From: Theristus sp. LFF4_11 | Lineage: Eukaryota > Nematoda > Chromadorea > Monhysterida > Xyalidae | Length of the DNA stretch: 64,000 nt | Assembly: GCA_030248135.1 (NCBI GenBank) | Contig: JASANC010003706.1 | Location: forward strand, 1 to 64,000 | Direction: 5' to 3' | The notes under the pieces: model-generated | What the model was told of the DNA's origin: nothing | The model's database searches: none | The model's input: the letters and a program-made list of their open reading frames with translations, nothing else | Shown here: positions 36,239 to 46,910 of the stretch, piece after piece | How the letters are laid out: each line of letters starts with the position of its first letter | How positions within the stretch are numbered: position 1 is the stretch's first letter | Translations under genes and position numbers: made by a program

Positions 36239-39200
36239 CCACCCAGAACAACAAGAAACCGCCGAAGACTTGCGTGCCAGTGCGAGCGACAGTCGCTCAG
36301 CAACGCAGACGTGCTCAGCTGCCCGATGACGTCGACGGTGCTCTCCCCGTGACGTCCGATCGAAGTGGCCATTGCGAAACGCCGGAGGAGTCGAGCGAGC
36401 CGTCGATCGAGTGGCTGTGCGCGAACGTGCGATTCGAGGCGAACAAATGCTACCGGTGCACGCTGTGCGGCGCGGCGCTGACGGTCGAGAACGCACAGGA
36501 CACAAGCGCCATCCAGTCGATGGTCGTCAATCATGTGTCAGTGATGCCAGATTATCCAGCCAGTTTTTTTGGAGATTTCTTTGTTACGCAACGTTTTTGT
36601 TGTTTCATCGGGAAGACCTATGCATCAGTTGAGTGTTGATTTTTTGGTTATTTGGCTCAGTGGGTTTGTAGATTTAGCGGCAATTCAGAATCGCTTTTAA
36701 ATTATATTCTAGTTTTTAGGAGTTTTAAATTGCCGCGAACATCGAACTGATCAACCAATCTGTGCTGAGTGAAAATTGCAGAAAAGCCGAAAACACTCTT
36801 GACATTTGTTATGCTTGCTAAAGACTACTTGTAAATTTTCGGGCCCAAATCGAGATTTGCAGTAGCTGCGTGTTCGTCAATCAGCAGCTTCTCGTTCGAT
36901 TGCAGTTACCTCGCGGGCCACGTCGAGCACACGCTGTACGTGTGTCCGGTGGCGCAGTGCGCGTTCGGCGCCAACCGACAGTTCGCAGTGCGCAAGCACA
37001 TGCACCAGCGCCATCCGGCCGTGGTCGGTGCGGCGCGACGCTTGCTTTCGTTTTCACGCATTTGTCTCGCATGCGTTTTATTCGCTGCGTTGTTTTCCGA
37101 GCGGAATTTTGGCATTTCGCGCGAAAAGTGTGCGAGTAGAATCGTTTTGTTTTGCTGAGTATGTTTGATGTTTAGTGTTTTGTTTTGTGAAGCTGGCTCA
37201 CCGGAGCACTTATTGTTTTCAGATCACCTCTATAGTCGATGTGCGTCTGCGTTACATGAACGAAATCAGGGCGGCCGTAGAAAACTGTTTTCCCGATTGT
37301 TTGCTACCACCGCGGAGAAGTACGGTGGGGGAAAGACGGTCTCAATTCTTTTAATTAAGAATTCAGTGTTGTTGCAGTGCAACGCAGTTTGGGAATGTAT
37401 TTTTCAAAGAAGGCTCGCGTTAGCAAGCAACGGCGTTTCGAGAAGTTTACAATTGATTTCTATTATTTTTTATTTTTTACAAATTCGTTAATGGTATTTG
37501 GTAATATTGCAGGCCCATAAAGTGATTGTTTGACAAAACGATGAAAAAAATGCAACGTCAAAACCTTCATAAACTCTTTAAAAACCCGGCTTCGTTATTT
37601 TCCAGTGATTATCAGTCCTGCGAGAAAAAGTCACCCAGCAACAACGGCAGTGGCTGGTCGGGTCAGAATCAAATTGGAGCCAGGCGGTAAGTCACCACAA
37701 GCAGTTTGTTAGCTGGTCACTTCGTATTTTATTTTGTCATTTCACACTCGTTATGAGCAAACCGGAAGGACGATTTAGTTTTTGTAACAAAAAATGCCAT
37801 CATTGTTTTTTATAGTTTTCAGATACACTGCACAATAGGACAAAGTGTCACATCATAGCCCATCGCACAAGCAGCATTTATAGGTCTCCATATTGTACGT
37901 GTTTCCTTTTTGCGTTTCGCGAAATAAAATGAAGTGTGTGAAAGCAGGCAAGCAAAACAGAATCATGCGTTTGTGTCCTTTTCTCGAATATGCAAAACGA
38001 CGTTTTTTTATTTTAGACGCTCGAATCCGATTCGTCGTCTCATCACCGTCCAGCGTCTCTTCATCGCCATCGTCGGCTCAAAAACCAAAAACGCAAAAGA
38101 ACAACGTTCCGCCAGCGCTGTCAGCGGCATCGAGCCAGCATCGGCCGAACGATCAGCGGGCGATCGCGAGCCCGACGATGGTGGTGCCTCGTCGTGGCCG
38201 GGGCCGCCCGCCTGGCTCAAAGAACAAACGAACGCCACACAGCCCCCGGCCGCTGCCGACGCACCCAAAGACGAGACGCTTTGCCGACGCCGCACCAGCC
38301 GCCGCGCAAAATCACGTTTGTGCTGGTTTTCAGACGTTTGTCCAATGCGACTCTAAATCGCATCTACAGAGTGAGCCAAAAAAAGGTTCCAATTCTAAAA
38401 TGCTCTCACTGATTTGTGCTAAGGTGTTTCGAGCTGAAAATTGGAACACTATTAGAAAACATTTGGAGGTTTTTCTGACCAAATTTTTGTTATGGTATGT
38501 TGCCCCTATCACTCACTACAGAAGAATATCTGGAAAACATGAAAAATCGACAAATGTTGTGAAATGCAGAGGTTTGATTTAGCTGTAACAAAGGGACCCC
38601 GTGTTTTAAAATTTGGAACACTTGTTATAACACTTTGGGAGGTTTTTGTGATCAAAAATTTTTTGGCTTACACGTAAGTTCATTTTTACAGTGTAATTTT
38701 CAAAAAATAGCAATTTTTGACAAAAAACACTGTTTATCCATAATCACACTGTTTATCATTGCTCATAAACGATCTTCCGAACTGATGTATCGTCACGCGG
38801 TGTCAAATTGAATCTTTTACTAAATTGCCGAACCACTGTGGAAAAGTTATTCGCATGTGCCCACGAATTGGCAGACCAGACTCGCTGCTCTGCCGTCCAC
38901 TTAACCATGATGGCAGCAAAGACTGAAAATGGAAGTGCATCTCTCACTGCAGAAAAACAACCAGTCTACTATGGTAAAAATATCAGAGTGGCAATTTTTG
39001 TGTATTAAAAAAGGAAAAAAACAATTTGGATTTGAAAAGATAAATTCGCATCTGTTCTGAGCAGAACCGCTTACGCACACTCAGACTTGAAGTGAAACAT
39101 TGGAGTGATCAAAAACTGTCCAAATGCAACCCAGCATTCGGCATTTCTAAGCTGCTTTAAACTCAAAGAAGTGAAACATTGGAGTGATCAAAAACTGTTC

Positions 39201-40274
39201 AAATGCAACTCAGCATTCGGCATTTCTAAGCTGCTTTAAACTCATATTGCTTTTTTCATCTTTTTTTGTGTTGTGAACATTCAGGCTGTCACCAACGTTC
39301 ATTCTTTTGATTTTTGTTACAGTTAAATCAACCCTCTGCATTTTACAACATTTGTCGATTTTTCATATTTTCCGGATATTTTGCTGTAGTGAGTGATAGG
39401 GGCAACATACCATGACAAAAATTTGGTCAGAAAAACCTCCAAATGTTTTCTAATAGTGTTCCAATTTTCAGCTCGAAACAACTCAGCACAAGCCAGTGAT
39501 AGCATTTTAGAATTGGAACCTTTTTTTTGGCTCACCCTGTACATTCTTTACAGTAAAGTTCTAGCATTTCGATAGATGCTCAAACCGAGCAAATGAAATC
39601 AATGTCTGCTCTACAGATCTAATTGTGAAAAGTCGGTGGTGACCGTGACACGCTGAGTAGTGGTTACATTGAAACGGTTGTGGAGTAGATCAAAACAAGC
39701 CAGTCTACTTAAAAAACCAGCGGCCAACCAGTTTGCCGGTTTCTTTTGGATGCCACAAACGAACAGTGCGTCTCTGCTTCAGACCGGTGCGGTCGTGTGT
39801 GGTCTGTGCGACAGTAAACTGCCGTTGGGCCGTGGCGGTCTGAGCGACTCTGCGGTGGTGATACGCCAGCAGCGCCACCTGCACACGAAACACCTCAGTC
39901 GGGCGTACTACCGCTGCAAACTGGCCGGCTGCCAGTGGCCGCCGTTCGTGCACCAGTCGTGGCTCGAGATGCAACGTCATCTGTTCCAGTGGCACCCCGA
40001 GAGCCAGCGAGCCGACAGCGCGCTCGCGTTGAAAAGTCCCTCCTACTACCGGGTGGTGCACACGGAGCCGGACGCACTCTGGCAGATCTGCTTCGGACAC
40101 ACGCGCTCCTCGTTTCACACGGCCGATCGTGGAAACTCTGATGATTTTAGAGCGAATGATCGATTCGATCGCGGGTACAATGTGTCAAAGTCGGCGATCG
40201 GCTCGAACGAGGAGTTGGGCTTCGTGGGACTGGCGGCCGTGAAACAGGAGCTGATCGATGAGGATTATGAGTGA
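36239..40274 (+). CDS. Zinc-finger protein Z3 with an AT-hook (5' end uncertain)
   Basis: Exons: 36239 to about 36530, 36906-37020, 37223-37319, 37606-37686, 38017-38325, 39721-40274. The junction between the first two is unresolved; the rest agree in phase. The first pair of fingers has CYRCTLC, then CPVAQC-x12-HMHQRH. The exon at 37223 ends with the family box VENCFPDC. The exon at 38017 carries a classic AT-hook, RRGRGRPPGSKNK, which binds the minor groove of AT-rich DNA. The last exon has fingers CGLC and CKLAGC-x13-HLFQWH, the box WQICFGHT and the SUMO-acceptor-like VKQE near the C-terminus; the exon at 37606 has a second such site (IKLE). A mariner-like element fills the intron after 38325. 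Likely a chromatin-bound regulator; target unknown. Confidence 0.68.
38367..39539. mobile_element. Mariner/IS630-type element G with long inverted repeats
   Basis: 1173 bp flanked by TA (38365-38366, 39540-39541). The first and last roughly 220 bp are inverted repeats, from CAGAGTGAGCCAAAAAAAGG to CCTTTTTTTTGGCTCACCCTG. Inside, the minus strand at 38756-38947 reads KWTAEQRVW...VVRQFSKRFNL, the helix-turn-helix start of Tc1/mariner-type transposases (as in DUF4817 proteins). The catalytic DDE domain is absent, so this is an internally deleted copy. A direct repeat of about 75 bp lies at 39093-39165 and 39168-39245. A truncated relative is at 57856-58041. Confidence 0.8.
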
Positions 40275-41562
40275 CGGGAGATGGTTGTTGCTATGGTTTT
40301 TTGTTGGAATCTTGATTATCGCAGATAAGCGTGAGCGCAGTTGTTTGCAAGGCGTTTGTTGTGTGCTGTTTTTATCTTTCAAAGGTCTCAGTAGAACTTG
40401 GACAGGTTCTGACAAACAGACCTTAGAGCTCATTTGTTATTATTGTTGATGTTTTTTTGTTAGTTGTAGATTTTTTTCGCAGAGAGTTTGTAGAGACGGC
40501 GGGTTTCTTTTCTTATATTTTTCTTGTTCTCGTCTCAGTTTGTTGGTTTAGACGTGTGTTCAACTGAAAATTATGGGTCGGTCTCAAATTGGCCAGACTA
40601 AGCCGAGCCCGATTGAGCCGAGCCAGATTGAGCCGAGCCAGATTGAGACGAGCCAGATTGAAACTGGCCCGATTGAGACCGGAGCCAGATTGAGTCTGGC
40701 CAGTTTGAGACGATCCCGAAAATTATTCTTGATCAGCGATTCGATACTCCGGTTGTATGAACATTTTGCAGTTGTTGTTGATTTTATGTCAATTTGACTT
40801 TTGTTGTTTTTAGCGAGTGATTGCCCTAAAAACGAGTGTTTTTTCTGGTGAGTTAAGCCTTTCAAGTTGCGCGTTATTTTTGATTCATGAAATAAACGTT
40901 GCAAAAAATGTATGATGGAATTGTGACAAAGCAGAAACGCTTAAACGTTCGTTTTTTTCAAAGAAAACTTCTTTAGTCTGATGGTTGACAATTATACTGC
41001 ATTGTAGTTCGCACAAAAACATTTTGCGATAATTTCTCATGTTGCGATTTTTTGAAAGTGAAACAAATCGACTGATATATTCAGAATCGTTTTACACCGT
41101 GACAGAAACTGCCCACGCAAAGCAGTTTCAATTCAATTTCAAAGCAGAGCGATCGCACCCCGTTGCTGTCGAGCACTGCTACTTCTGGCGGCAATGACAT
41201 GATGTGGAAACAGCAACAGACTGCGGCGTGTGTGTGTGCCGTCGGTTAAAACGGGCGACGCTGAGAGAGAAGGCGAACACGCGGCTATGAAATTGATTCT
41301 TCAGAACTGATTTGAGTGAGTGAATGTAAGGCTTGCTATAGAATTCAAACCGTCGATATAATTGGCCGCACGTCACATTATTCAAAGCGTTGATCGATTT
41401 TAACCGCACAATGCAACAAGTGCGTGTATAAATTGAAGTTTAGATATGGTCAGAATGCAGAGTCAAACATTGCTTCGTGCTCAGAACAGAGCACATATTT
41501 CTGACCACTGATGATGGCGCAGTGGCGATGCGAACCGTTTCCGCAAGTTCGGATGGTCGAGC
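40275..41562. other. Spacer between Z3 and the small membrane-protein gene
   Basis: Apart from the minisatellite at 40574 I see no gene, RNA gene or transposon. Confidence 0.35.
40574..40720. repeat. 15-bp minisatellite inside a foldback
   Basis: Units of CCGAGCCAGATTGAG (and variants) flanked by inverted arms: TCTCAAATTGGCCAGACT at the left and AGTCTGGCCAGTTTGAGA at the right. It is open in one frame (PSQIEPSQIE) but has no gene context. Confidence 0.65.
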
Positions 41563-42020
41563 ATGAGTGGAAAACGACACGTCACTCGCTTTCAATCGCC
41601 ACCAGCGGCATCGAATTATCGAAGCAGAAATGTATGCACACACAAGTTTATAATTGATTAACCAGCGACCGTTGATTTTGCTTGAATCTGTGGGTGATTT
41701 TGTGTTTCATTGAAAATTGTTTTGCAATTCTGAATTTGTGTAATGTTTACCATCGCGGTGACTGTTTCCTCTTTTCTTTTCAGTTGCACAGCCCGCCCGG
41801 TTCAGAGATAAGAAGCAGTGGTCGGACAAAATCTCTCACACGAAAACAATCGAAACACGTCTTGCTTGGGGCTCAAGAACAACAAACTAACATACGTGCT
41901 CAGCTCGTCATTCAGAATTCAACTGAAAACATGTTCGAAATCCTCCGGCCAACAAGACTGCTAAAATTCGTTTTTCTTGTTGTTATTTACTTGTTGAATA
42001 TTTTACTACCAATAAAATAA
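41563..42020 (+). CDS. Small predicted tail-anchored membrane protein
   Basis: Two exons, 41563-41631 and 41784-42020, joined in phase 0, give 101 residues. The N-terminal part is basic and serine-rich (MSGKRHVTRF, RTKSLTRKQSKH); the C-terminus is a single hydrophobic span, RLLKFVFLVVIYLLNILLPIK, right at the end of the protein. This suggests post-translational insertion into an endomembrane with the N-terminus in the cytosol. An AATAAA overlaps the stop codon. I do not recognise the family. Support is the clean GTATGC/TTTTCAG splice pair and the tail anchor. Confidence 0.5.
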
Positions 42021-42667
42021 TTCATCACGTTGTTGGATAGATATCCTGCTGGACTAATAATTGGTTCCTTGAGCCAGTGCTTGAAAAGTATATGTATGTT
42101 TGATTGAGGACCGTTTCCACTGATGCTAGTCTATTTTCTTTTTGTTCGTTGACCATTGGTCACCTCACCAGTCACCACACAACTTGAAGCGGGGCACTCG
42201 CCAACAATCATTTGAATTGAATTGATCCGTTCAAATCCGAATCTCGATTGTCTCCATTTTCAAACAAAATGAAATGAACTGATGGTATTATGCAACATAC
42301 TGATTGCTGATTAAGAAACCAAAACTCATTTTTTTGCTTTTAGAAACCTGAACCAGTTTTTTTTGATTTTTTGCAATGCTTAGTAGGAGATAACACAAGT
42401 TTCGTTCTAAAGAAAACGAGAAATAAATCAAATTCCAAAGCACGATTGCCCCAATTTAGGTTTTACCATTTGCTGCTATATAAATACTTGTTCAGGTTGA
42501 AAATTGGACGGAAGCTGTGTAAAAACTTTTCTTCTATCTGGTTATTTTTTTTTGAAAAGTCAAATGGTTCAACGACTGACTGACTGGCTGCAACGCTTCT
42601 TCGCTACCCCGTACTCTTGTTGTGGTCATTCTTCTTGCCAACCTGCACAAGTAATTAATTGCACATC
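42021..42667. other. Spacer upstream of the Z4 initial exon
   Basis: No gene or repeat recognised. Confidence 0.3.
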
Positions 42668-42883
42668 ATGAACACACACGACGACGAGCCGATGTGGCCA
42701 GCCAACCCATCGCCATCGTGTTGCGGTGTTCAGCTAAATAGCGAACGTGAGGCTCGTCAGCACGTGTGCCGTCAGCATCTGGGCAACTACACTGCGTTCG
42801 AGTGTGAGAAGTGCCACATGCTGGCACACACCGAGCAGGACATGCACATGCACTTCCGGTGTGCGCATCACGGGCAAAACTTG
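42668..42883 (+). CDS. Initial zinc-finger exon of Z4 (duplicate of the Z5 first exon)
   Basis: 216 nt from ATG to a GTCAGT donor in phase 0. Encodes DDEPMWPANPSPSCCGVQ, a first finger with HVCRQH and a second with CEKC-x12-HFRCAH. The Z5 first exon (58704-58919) has the same length and is almost identical over its first 170 bp, including silent sites. No matching second exon is found before 46911, and the next Z4 exon needs a phase-1 partner. It may be an orphaned duplicate exon, or its partner exons were lost to the transposons and satellite that follow. Confidence 0.6.
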
Positions 42884-42957
42884 GTCAGTGGAAGAATGCA
42901 CTATGCAATGCAAAACCACAGAACTTGAACGTGCGTCAGGTTGCATATGTTATCCAA

Positions 42958-43991
42958 ATTATCTAAAAATGCGTGAGACGCATATAAAAGGAGGAATATG
43001 GCCTTGTGTAAGCAGTGAAAGACTTGGCTCGACAACGCTTTTCAAGTCTCTGATGTGGTACACACGGATACAAGTACATAAGAGTCATATTTTTGCGCCG
43101 TTTATTTATGATTTCGGTTGCACATGGCAACCCTCGTGCTTTGTATTGTAGACAAATGACCTTTCACATTTGCGGATTTCGGGCATTTAGCGACCACTAA
43201 AACTACTAAAATAACAATCAGACTTTAGCTCGCTGACACTGGTTTGTTCAGGACAAATTGTATCGCAGAAGCATTGCGGAACGCAAGGTCTCCTGTGGCA
43301 AAGGCAATGACTCACGGGACAGACGGTTTATCCTGCCACACTAGTTGAAGGTGACACCGGTAACAAAGGTGAAAATCAACGGAAGACAACTCCTTTTTGT
43401 CACTGGTGCTGGTGTGTACACAGCGGTGCGTACGTTAACAACAACGATAAAGCTACATGCAGCAATATTTTGCAATTTCTGATGTTTCTGTTTTTGCACA
43501 GAATTTACAGAATTTCGCACATGGCGTGATTTTAGATTAAATCGAAGAGAACAATTAAAAAATAACTTCAAAGTTTTACGCTTTTCAGCAAAACGAAAAC
43601 GAAAACGAAAACTTTCGGATTCGCTGCCCTCCGGGGATATAGCGACCGCAGGCCACCGAAACCGAAATCGGGCTAAGATCACTGGTGCCCCCAGGACAGA
43701 GCGGGGCTTAGAGGCTGCCCCCCTCACATGCCGAGGGTATTGGTTCCACGGGATGGTGAGCCGTCCATTCCCCAATCCCACCGGAGTTTGGTACCTTCGG
43801 GTTTCCGGAATCGGTGGGGGGCGTGCTTCAAAAAAAAAAAAACAAACGCGGCGCAAAAATATGACCCTTATGTACTTGTATCCGTGTGTACCACATCAGA
43901 GACTTGAAAAGCGTTGTCGAGCCAAGTCTTTCACTGCTTACACAAGGCCATATTCCTCCTTTTATATGCGTCTCACGCATTTTTAGATAAT
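42958..43991. mobile_element. 1-kb TIR element F with a GC-rich core
   Basis: Inverted repeats of about 143 bp: left 42958-43100 starts ATTATCTAAAAATGCGTGAG, right 43846-43991 ends CTCACGCATTTTTAGATAAT. The interior changes abruptly to a GC-rich core (about 43597-43835) ending in A12. No transposase. A target duplication could not be fixed. Confidence 0.75.
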
Positions 43992-44096
43992 ATTCTGACT
44001 TTTACATAAGCCCCGAAGGTCGGACCAAAATCACAATTCGTTGGTCACACATTCTTCTAAACCCCGGACAACTCAGGTTTTTTATTTTTCGTTTTT

Positions 44097-45850
44097 AGGC
44101 CGATTTCTCCTATGCCATTTCTACGGCCGATTCCCCAAAATCGTCACGATTCAGTACCTAGAATCGCTCACAAAAGAAAAACTGACCCAAAAGCCGTGAT
44201 CGGCGTAATGAATTACCATGGAAAACACCGTTTTCTTGTTTTTCATTTCTGGACCGGTTTCGCTAAATTCCACGGCCGATTCACCATAAATCGTCACGAT
44301 TCAGTATCTAGAGTTGCTCATACAAGAAAACTAACCCAAAATCCGTGATCAGCACATTGAATTACCCTAGAAAAACCGTTTTCTCGTTTTTCATTTCTGG
44401 ACCGATTTCGCCAATTTCCACGGCCGATTCGCCCGAAATCGTCACGATTCAGTATCTAAAGTTGCTCACGTAAGAAAACTAACCCAAAATTCGTGATCAG
44501 CGGATTGAATTACCCTGGAAAACACCCTTTTCTTGTTTTTCGTTCCTGGACCAATTTCGCCAACTTCCACGGCCGATTCGCCCGAAATCGTCACGATTCA
44601 GCATCTAGAGTTGCTCACGTAAGAAAACTAACCCAAAATTCGTGATCAGCGCATTGAATTACCCTGGAAAACACCCTTTTCTTGTTTTTCGTTTCTGGAC
44701 CGATTTCGCCAACTTCCACGGCCGATTCGCCCGAAATCGTCACGATTCAGCATCTAGAGTTGCTCACGTAAGAAAACTAACCCAAAATCCGTGATCAGCG
44801 CGTTGAATTACCCTGGAAAACACCCTTTTCTTGTTTTTCGTTTCTGGACCGATTTCGCCAACTTCCACGGCCGATTCGCCCGAAATCGTCACGATTCAGC
44901 ATCTAGAGTTGCTCACGTAAGAAAACTAACCCAAAATCTGTGATCAGCGCATTGAATTACCCTGGAAAACACCCTTTTCTTGTTTTTCGTTTCTGGACCG
45001 ATTTCGCCAACTTCCACGGCCGATTCGCCCGAAATCGTCACGATTCAGCATCTAGAGTTGCTCACGTAAGAAAACTAACCCAAAATCCGTGATCAGCGCA
45101 TTGAATTACCCTGGAAAACACGCTTTTCTTGTTTTTCGTTTCTGGACCGATTTCGCCAACTTCCACGCCCGATTCGCCCGAAATCGTCACGATTCAGCGT
45201 CTAGAGTTGCTCACGTAAGAAAACTAACCCAAAATTCGTGATCAGCGCATTGAATTACCCTGGAAAACACCCTTTTCTTGTTTTTCGTTTCTGGACCGAT
45301 TTCGCCAACTTCCACGGCCGATTCGCCCGAAATCGTCACGATTCAGCGTCTAGAGTTGCTCACGTAAGAAAACTAACCCAAAATTCGTGATCAGCGCATT
45401 GAATTACCCTGGAAAACACCCTTTTCTTGTTTTTCGTTTCTGGACCGATTTCGCCAACTTCCACGGCCGATTCGCCCGAAATCGTCACGATTCAGCATCT
45501 AGAGTTGCTCACGTAAGAAAACTAACCCAAAATTCGTGATCAGCACATTGAATTACCCTGGAAAACACCCTTTTCTTGTTTTTCGTTTCTGGACCGATTT
45601 CGCCAATTTCCACGGCCGATTCGCCCGAAATCGTCACGATTCAGCATCTAGAGTTGCTCGCGTAAGAAAACTAACCCAAAATTCGTGATCAGCGCATTGA
45701 ATTACCCTGGAAAACACCCTTTTCTTGTTTTTCGTTTCTGGACCGATTTCGCCAACTTCCACGGCCGATTCGCCCGAAATCGTCACGATTCAGCATCTAG
45801 AGTTGCTCACGTAAGAAAACTATCCCAAAATCCGTGATCAGCGTATTGAA
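44097..45850 (+). repeat. 149-bp satellite array
   Basis: Nearly twelve head-to-tail units, period 149 bp (for example ACCGATTTCGCC at 44401, ACCAATTTCGCC at 44550, then 44699 and 44848). Core blocks are CGGCCGATTCGCCCGAAATC and GTGATCAGCGCATTGAATTA. Middle units are nearly identical; the first two and the last are more diverged. Two inverted units occur at 63637-63915. Confidence 0.93.
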
Positions 45851-45889
45851 TTCCTACGGACTAAACATTTCTGCTATTTTTCGTAGCTC

Positions 45890-46435
45890 AGACAAAATTT
45901 GTAAGACTGAAAAAATGATACCCAGTCAAAATGCTACGAATTTTCAAAAAATGCACAATTTTGACCCAAAAAATGCCCGGGCAAAAAATAAACTAAATTT
46001 TCAGAATCTACGGATGAATTTACCCGAGGAAAAATTCTTGTTCAACTGTGAAAGTGTCCCAGCTAAAAATTGAAAGGGCGAACACTTAAAACCAGGTGAC
46101 AACCCTGCGAACTTTCAAAAAAGCCCAATTTTTACCCCAAAAAGGGGTCGGGGCAAAAAATTAACTCATTTTTCCAAATCTACGGATGAAATTACCCTAG
46201 GAAACATTTTTCTTCAACTGTGAAAGTGTCCCAGCTAAAAATTGAAAGGGCGAACACTTGAAACCCGGTGAAAACGCTGCGAACTTTTAAAAATGCCCAA
46301 ATTTTTACCCAAAAAAGTGGTCGGGGCAAAAAATTAACCCATTTTTCCAAATCTACGGATGAAATTACCCCAGGAAACATTCTTGCTAGACTGTGAACGT
46401 GTCGCAGGTAAAAACTGAAAGCGCGAACACATGTT
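45890..46435 (+). repeat. About 172-bp tandem repeat, three units
   Basis: AATCTACGGATGAA recurs at about 46008, 46180 and 46355. Between them lie GTGTCCCAGCTAAAAA(A)TTGAAAG and CCCAATTTTTACCCMAAAAA-type blocks. Related GGGCAAAAAAATGCCCG blocks occur at 51958 and 52290. Confidence 0.7.
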
Positions 46436-46439
46436 GATT

Positions 46440-46740
46440 ACATACCGGAAAAAAAAAAGAGATAGAAAAATAAGTAACACTGTTTTCAGAATAGGTTTTT
46501 CGTGTCTACAGCGTATGAAAAGTAGTCGGATAAAAATTTTTTCGCGGCTCCAAGCACAACTTTGGGTGTTCGTTTCGTGTGCACAGAACCAAGTTTGTGG
46601 CTTATACTATGCTCGCTGGAGGAAGCGAGCAAATTTGAAAAACGCGCGCGAGAGGATAACGGCTCATATAATGCGTGATGCGCTGTCCGCTCGCTGACGC
46701 TCGCTCGCGCATCCGCATGATTGATCAGATGAACTGACGG
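46440..46740 (+). repeat. Non-satellite end of the satellite-bearing element
   Basis: Aligns in reverse complement with about 62990-63320: AATAAGTAAC, TTCAGAAT, the ACAGCGT block, the AATTTTTTTCG/C block and CGCTGTCCGCTC(G/C)GCT. At both places the 149-bp satellite lies on the same relative side. Confidence 0.55.
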
Positions 46741-46910
46741 ATTCACTTGCGGGAACAGGTATGCGCGCAGGCCTATTGGCACGGGTATGACAGCGACAGG
46801 TCAATCGCTGCAGTTCTGTTAATTTGGCTGCAATTGGTTTGTTACACACACCGATTGTTTGCACAAGCGTTCCGCTTCTAAATGATTAATCGTCAAAAAA
46901 AAATTTTCAG

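Noticed and set aside
40573..40797. Protein with PSQIE repeats
   Set aside because: It is the translation of a 15-bp minisatellite with no promoter, splice or neighbour support.
43341..43856. 171-codon minus-strand frame in element F
   Set aside because: Runs through the GC-rich core and an EFRFRF-like low-complexity stretch; no protein features.
44097..45850. CRISPR-like array
   Set aside because: Units are continuous 149-bp copies with no unique spacers, in eukaryotic DNA. It is a satellite.
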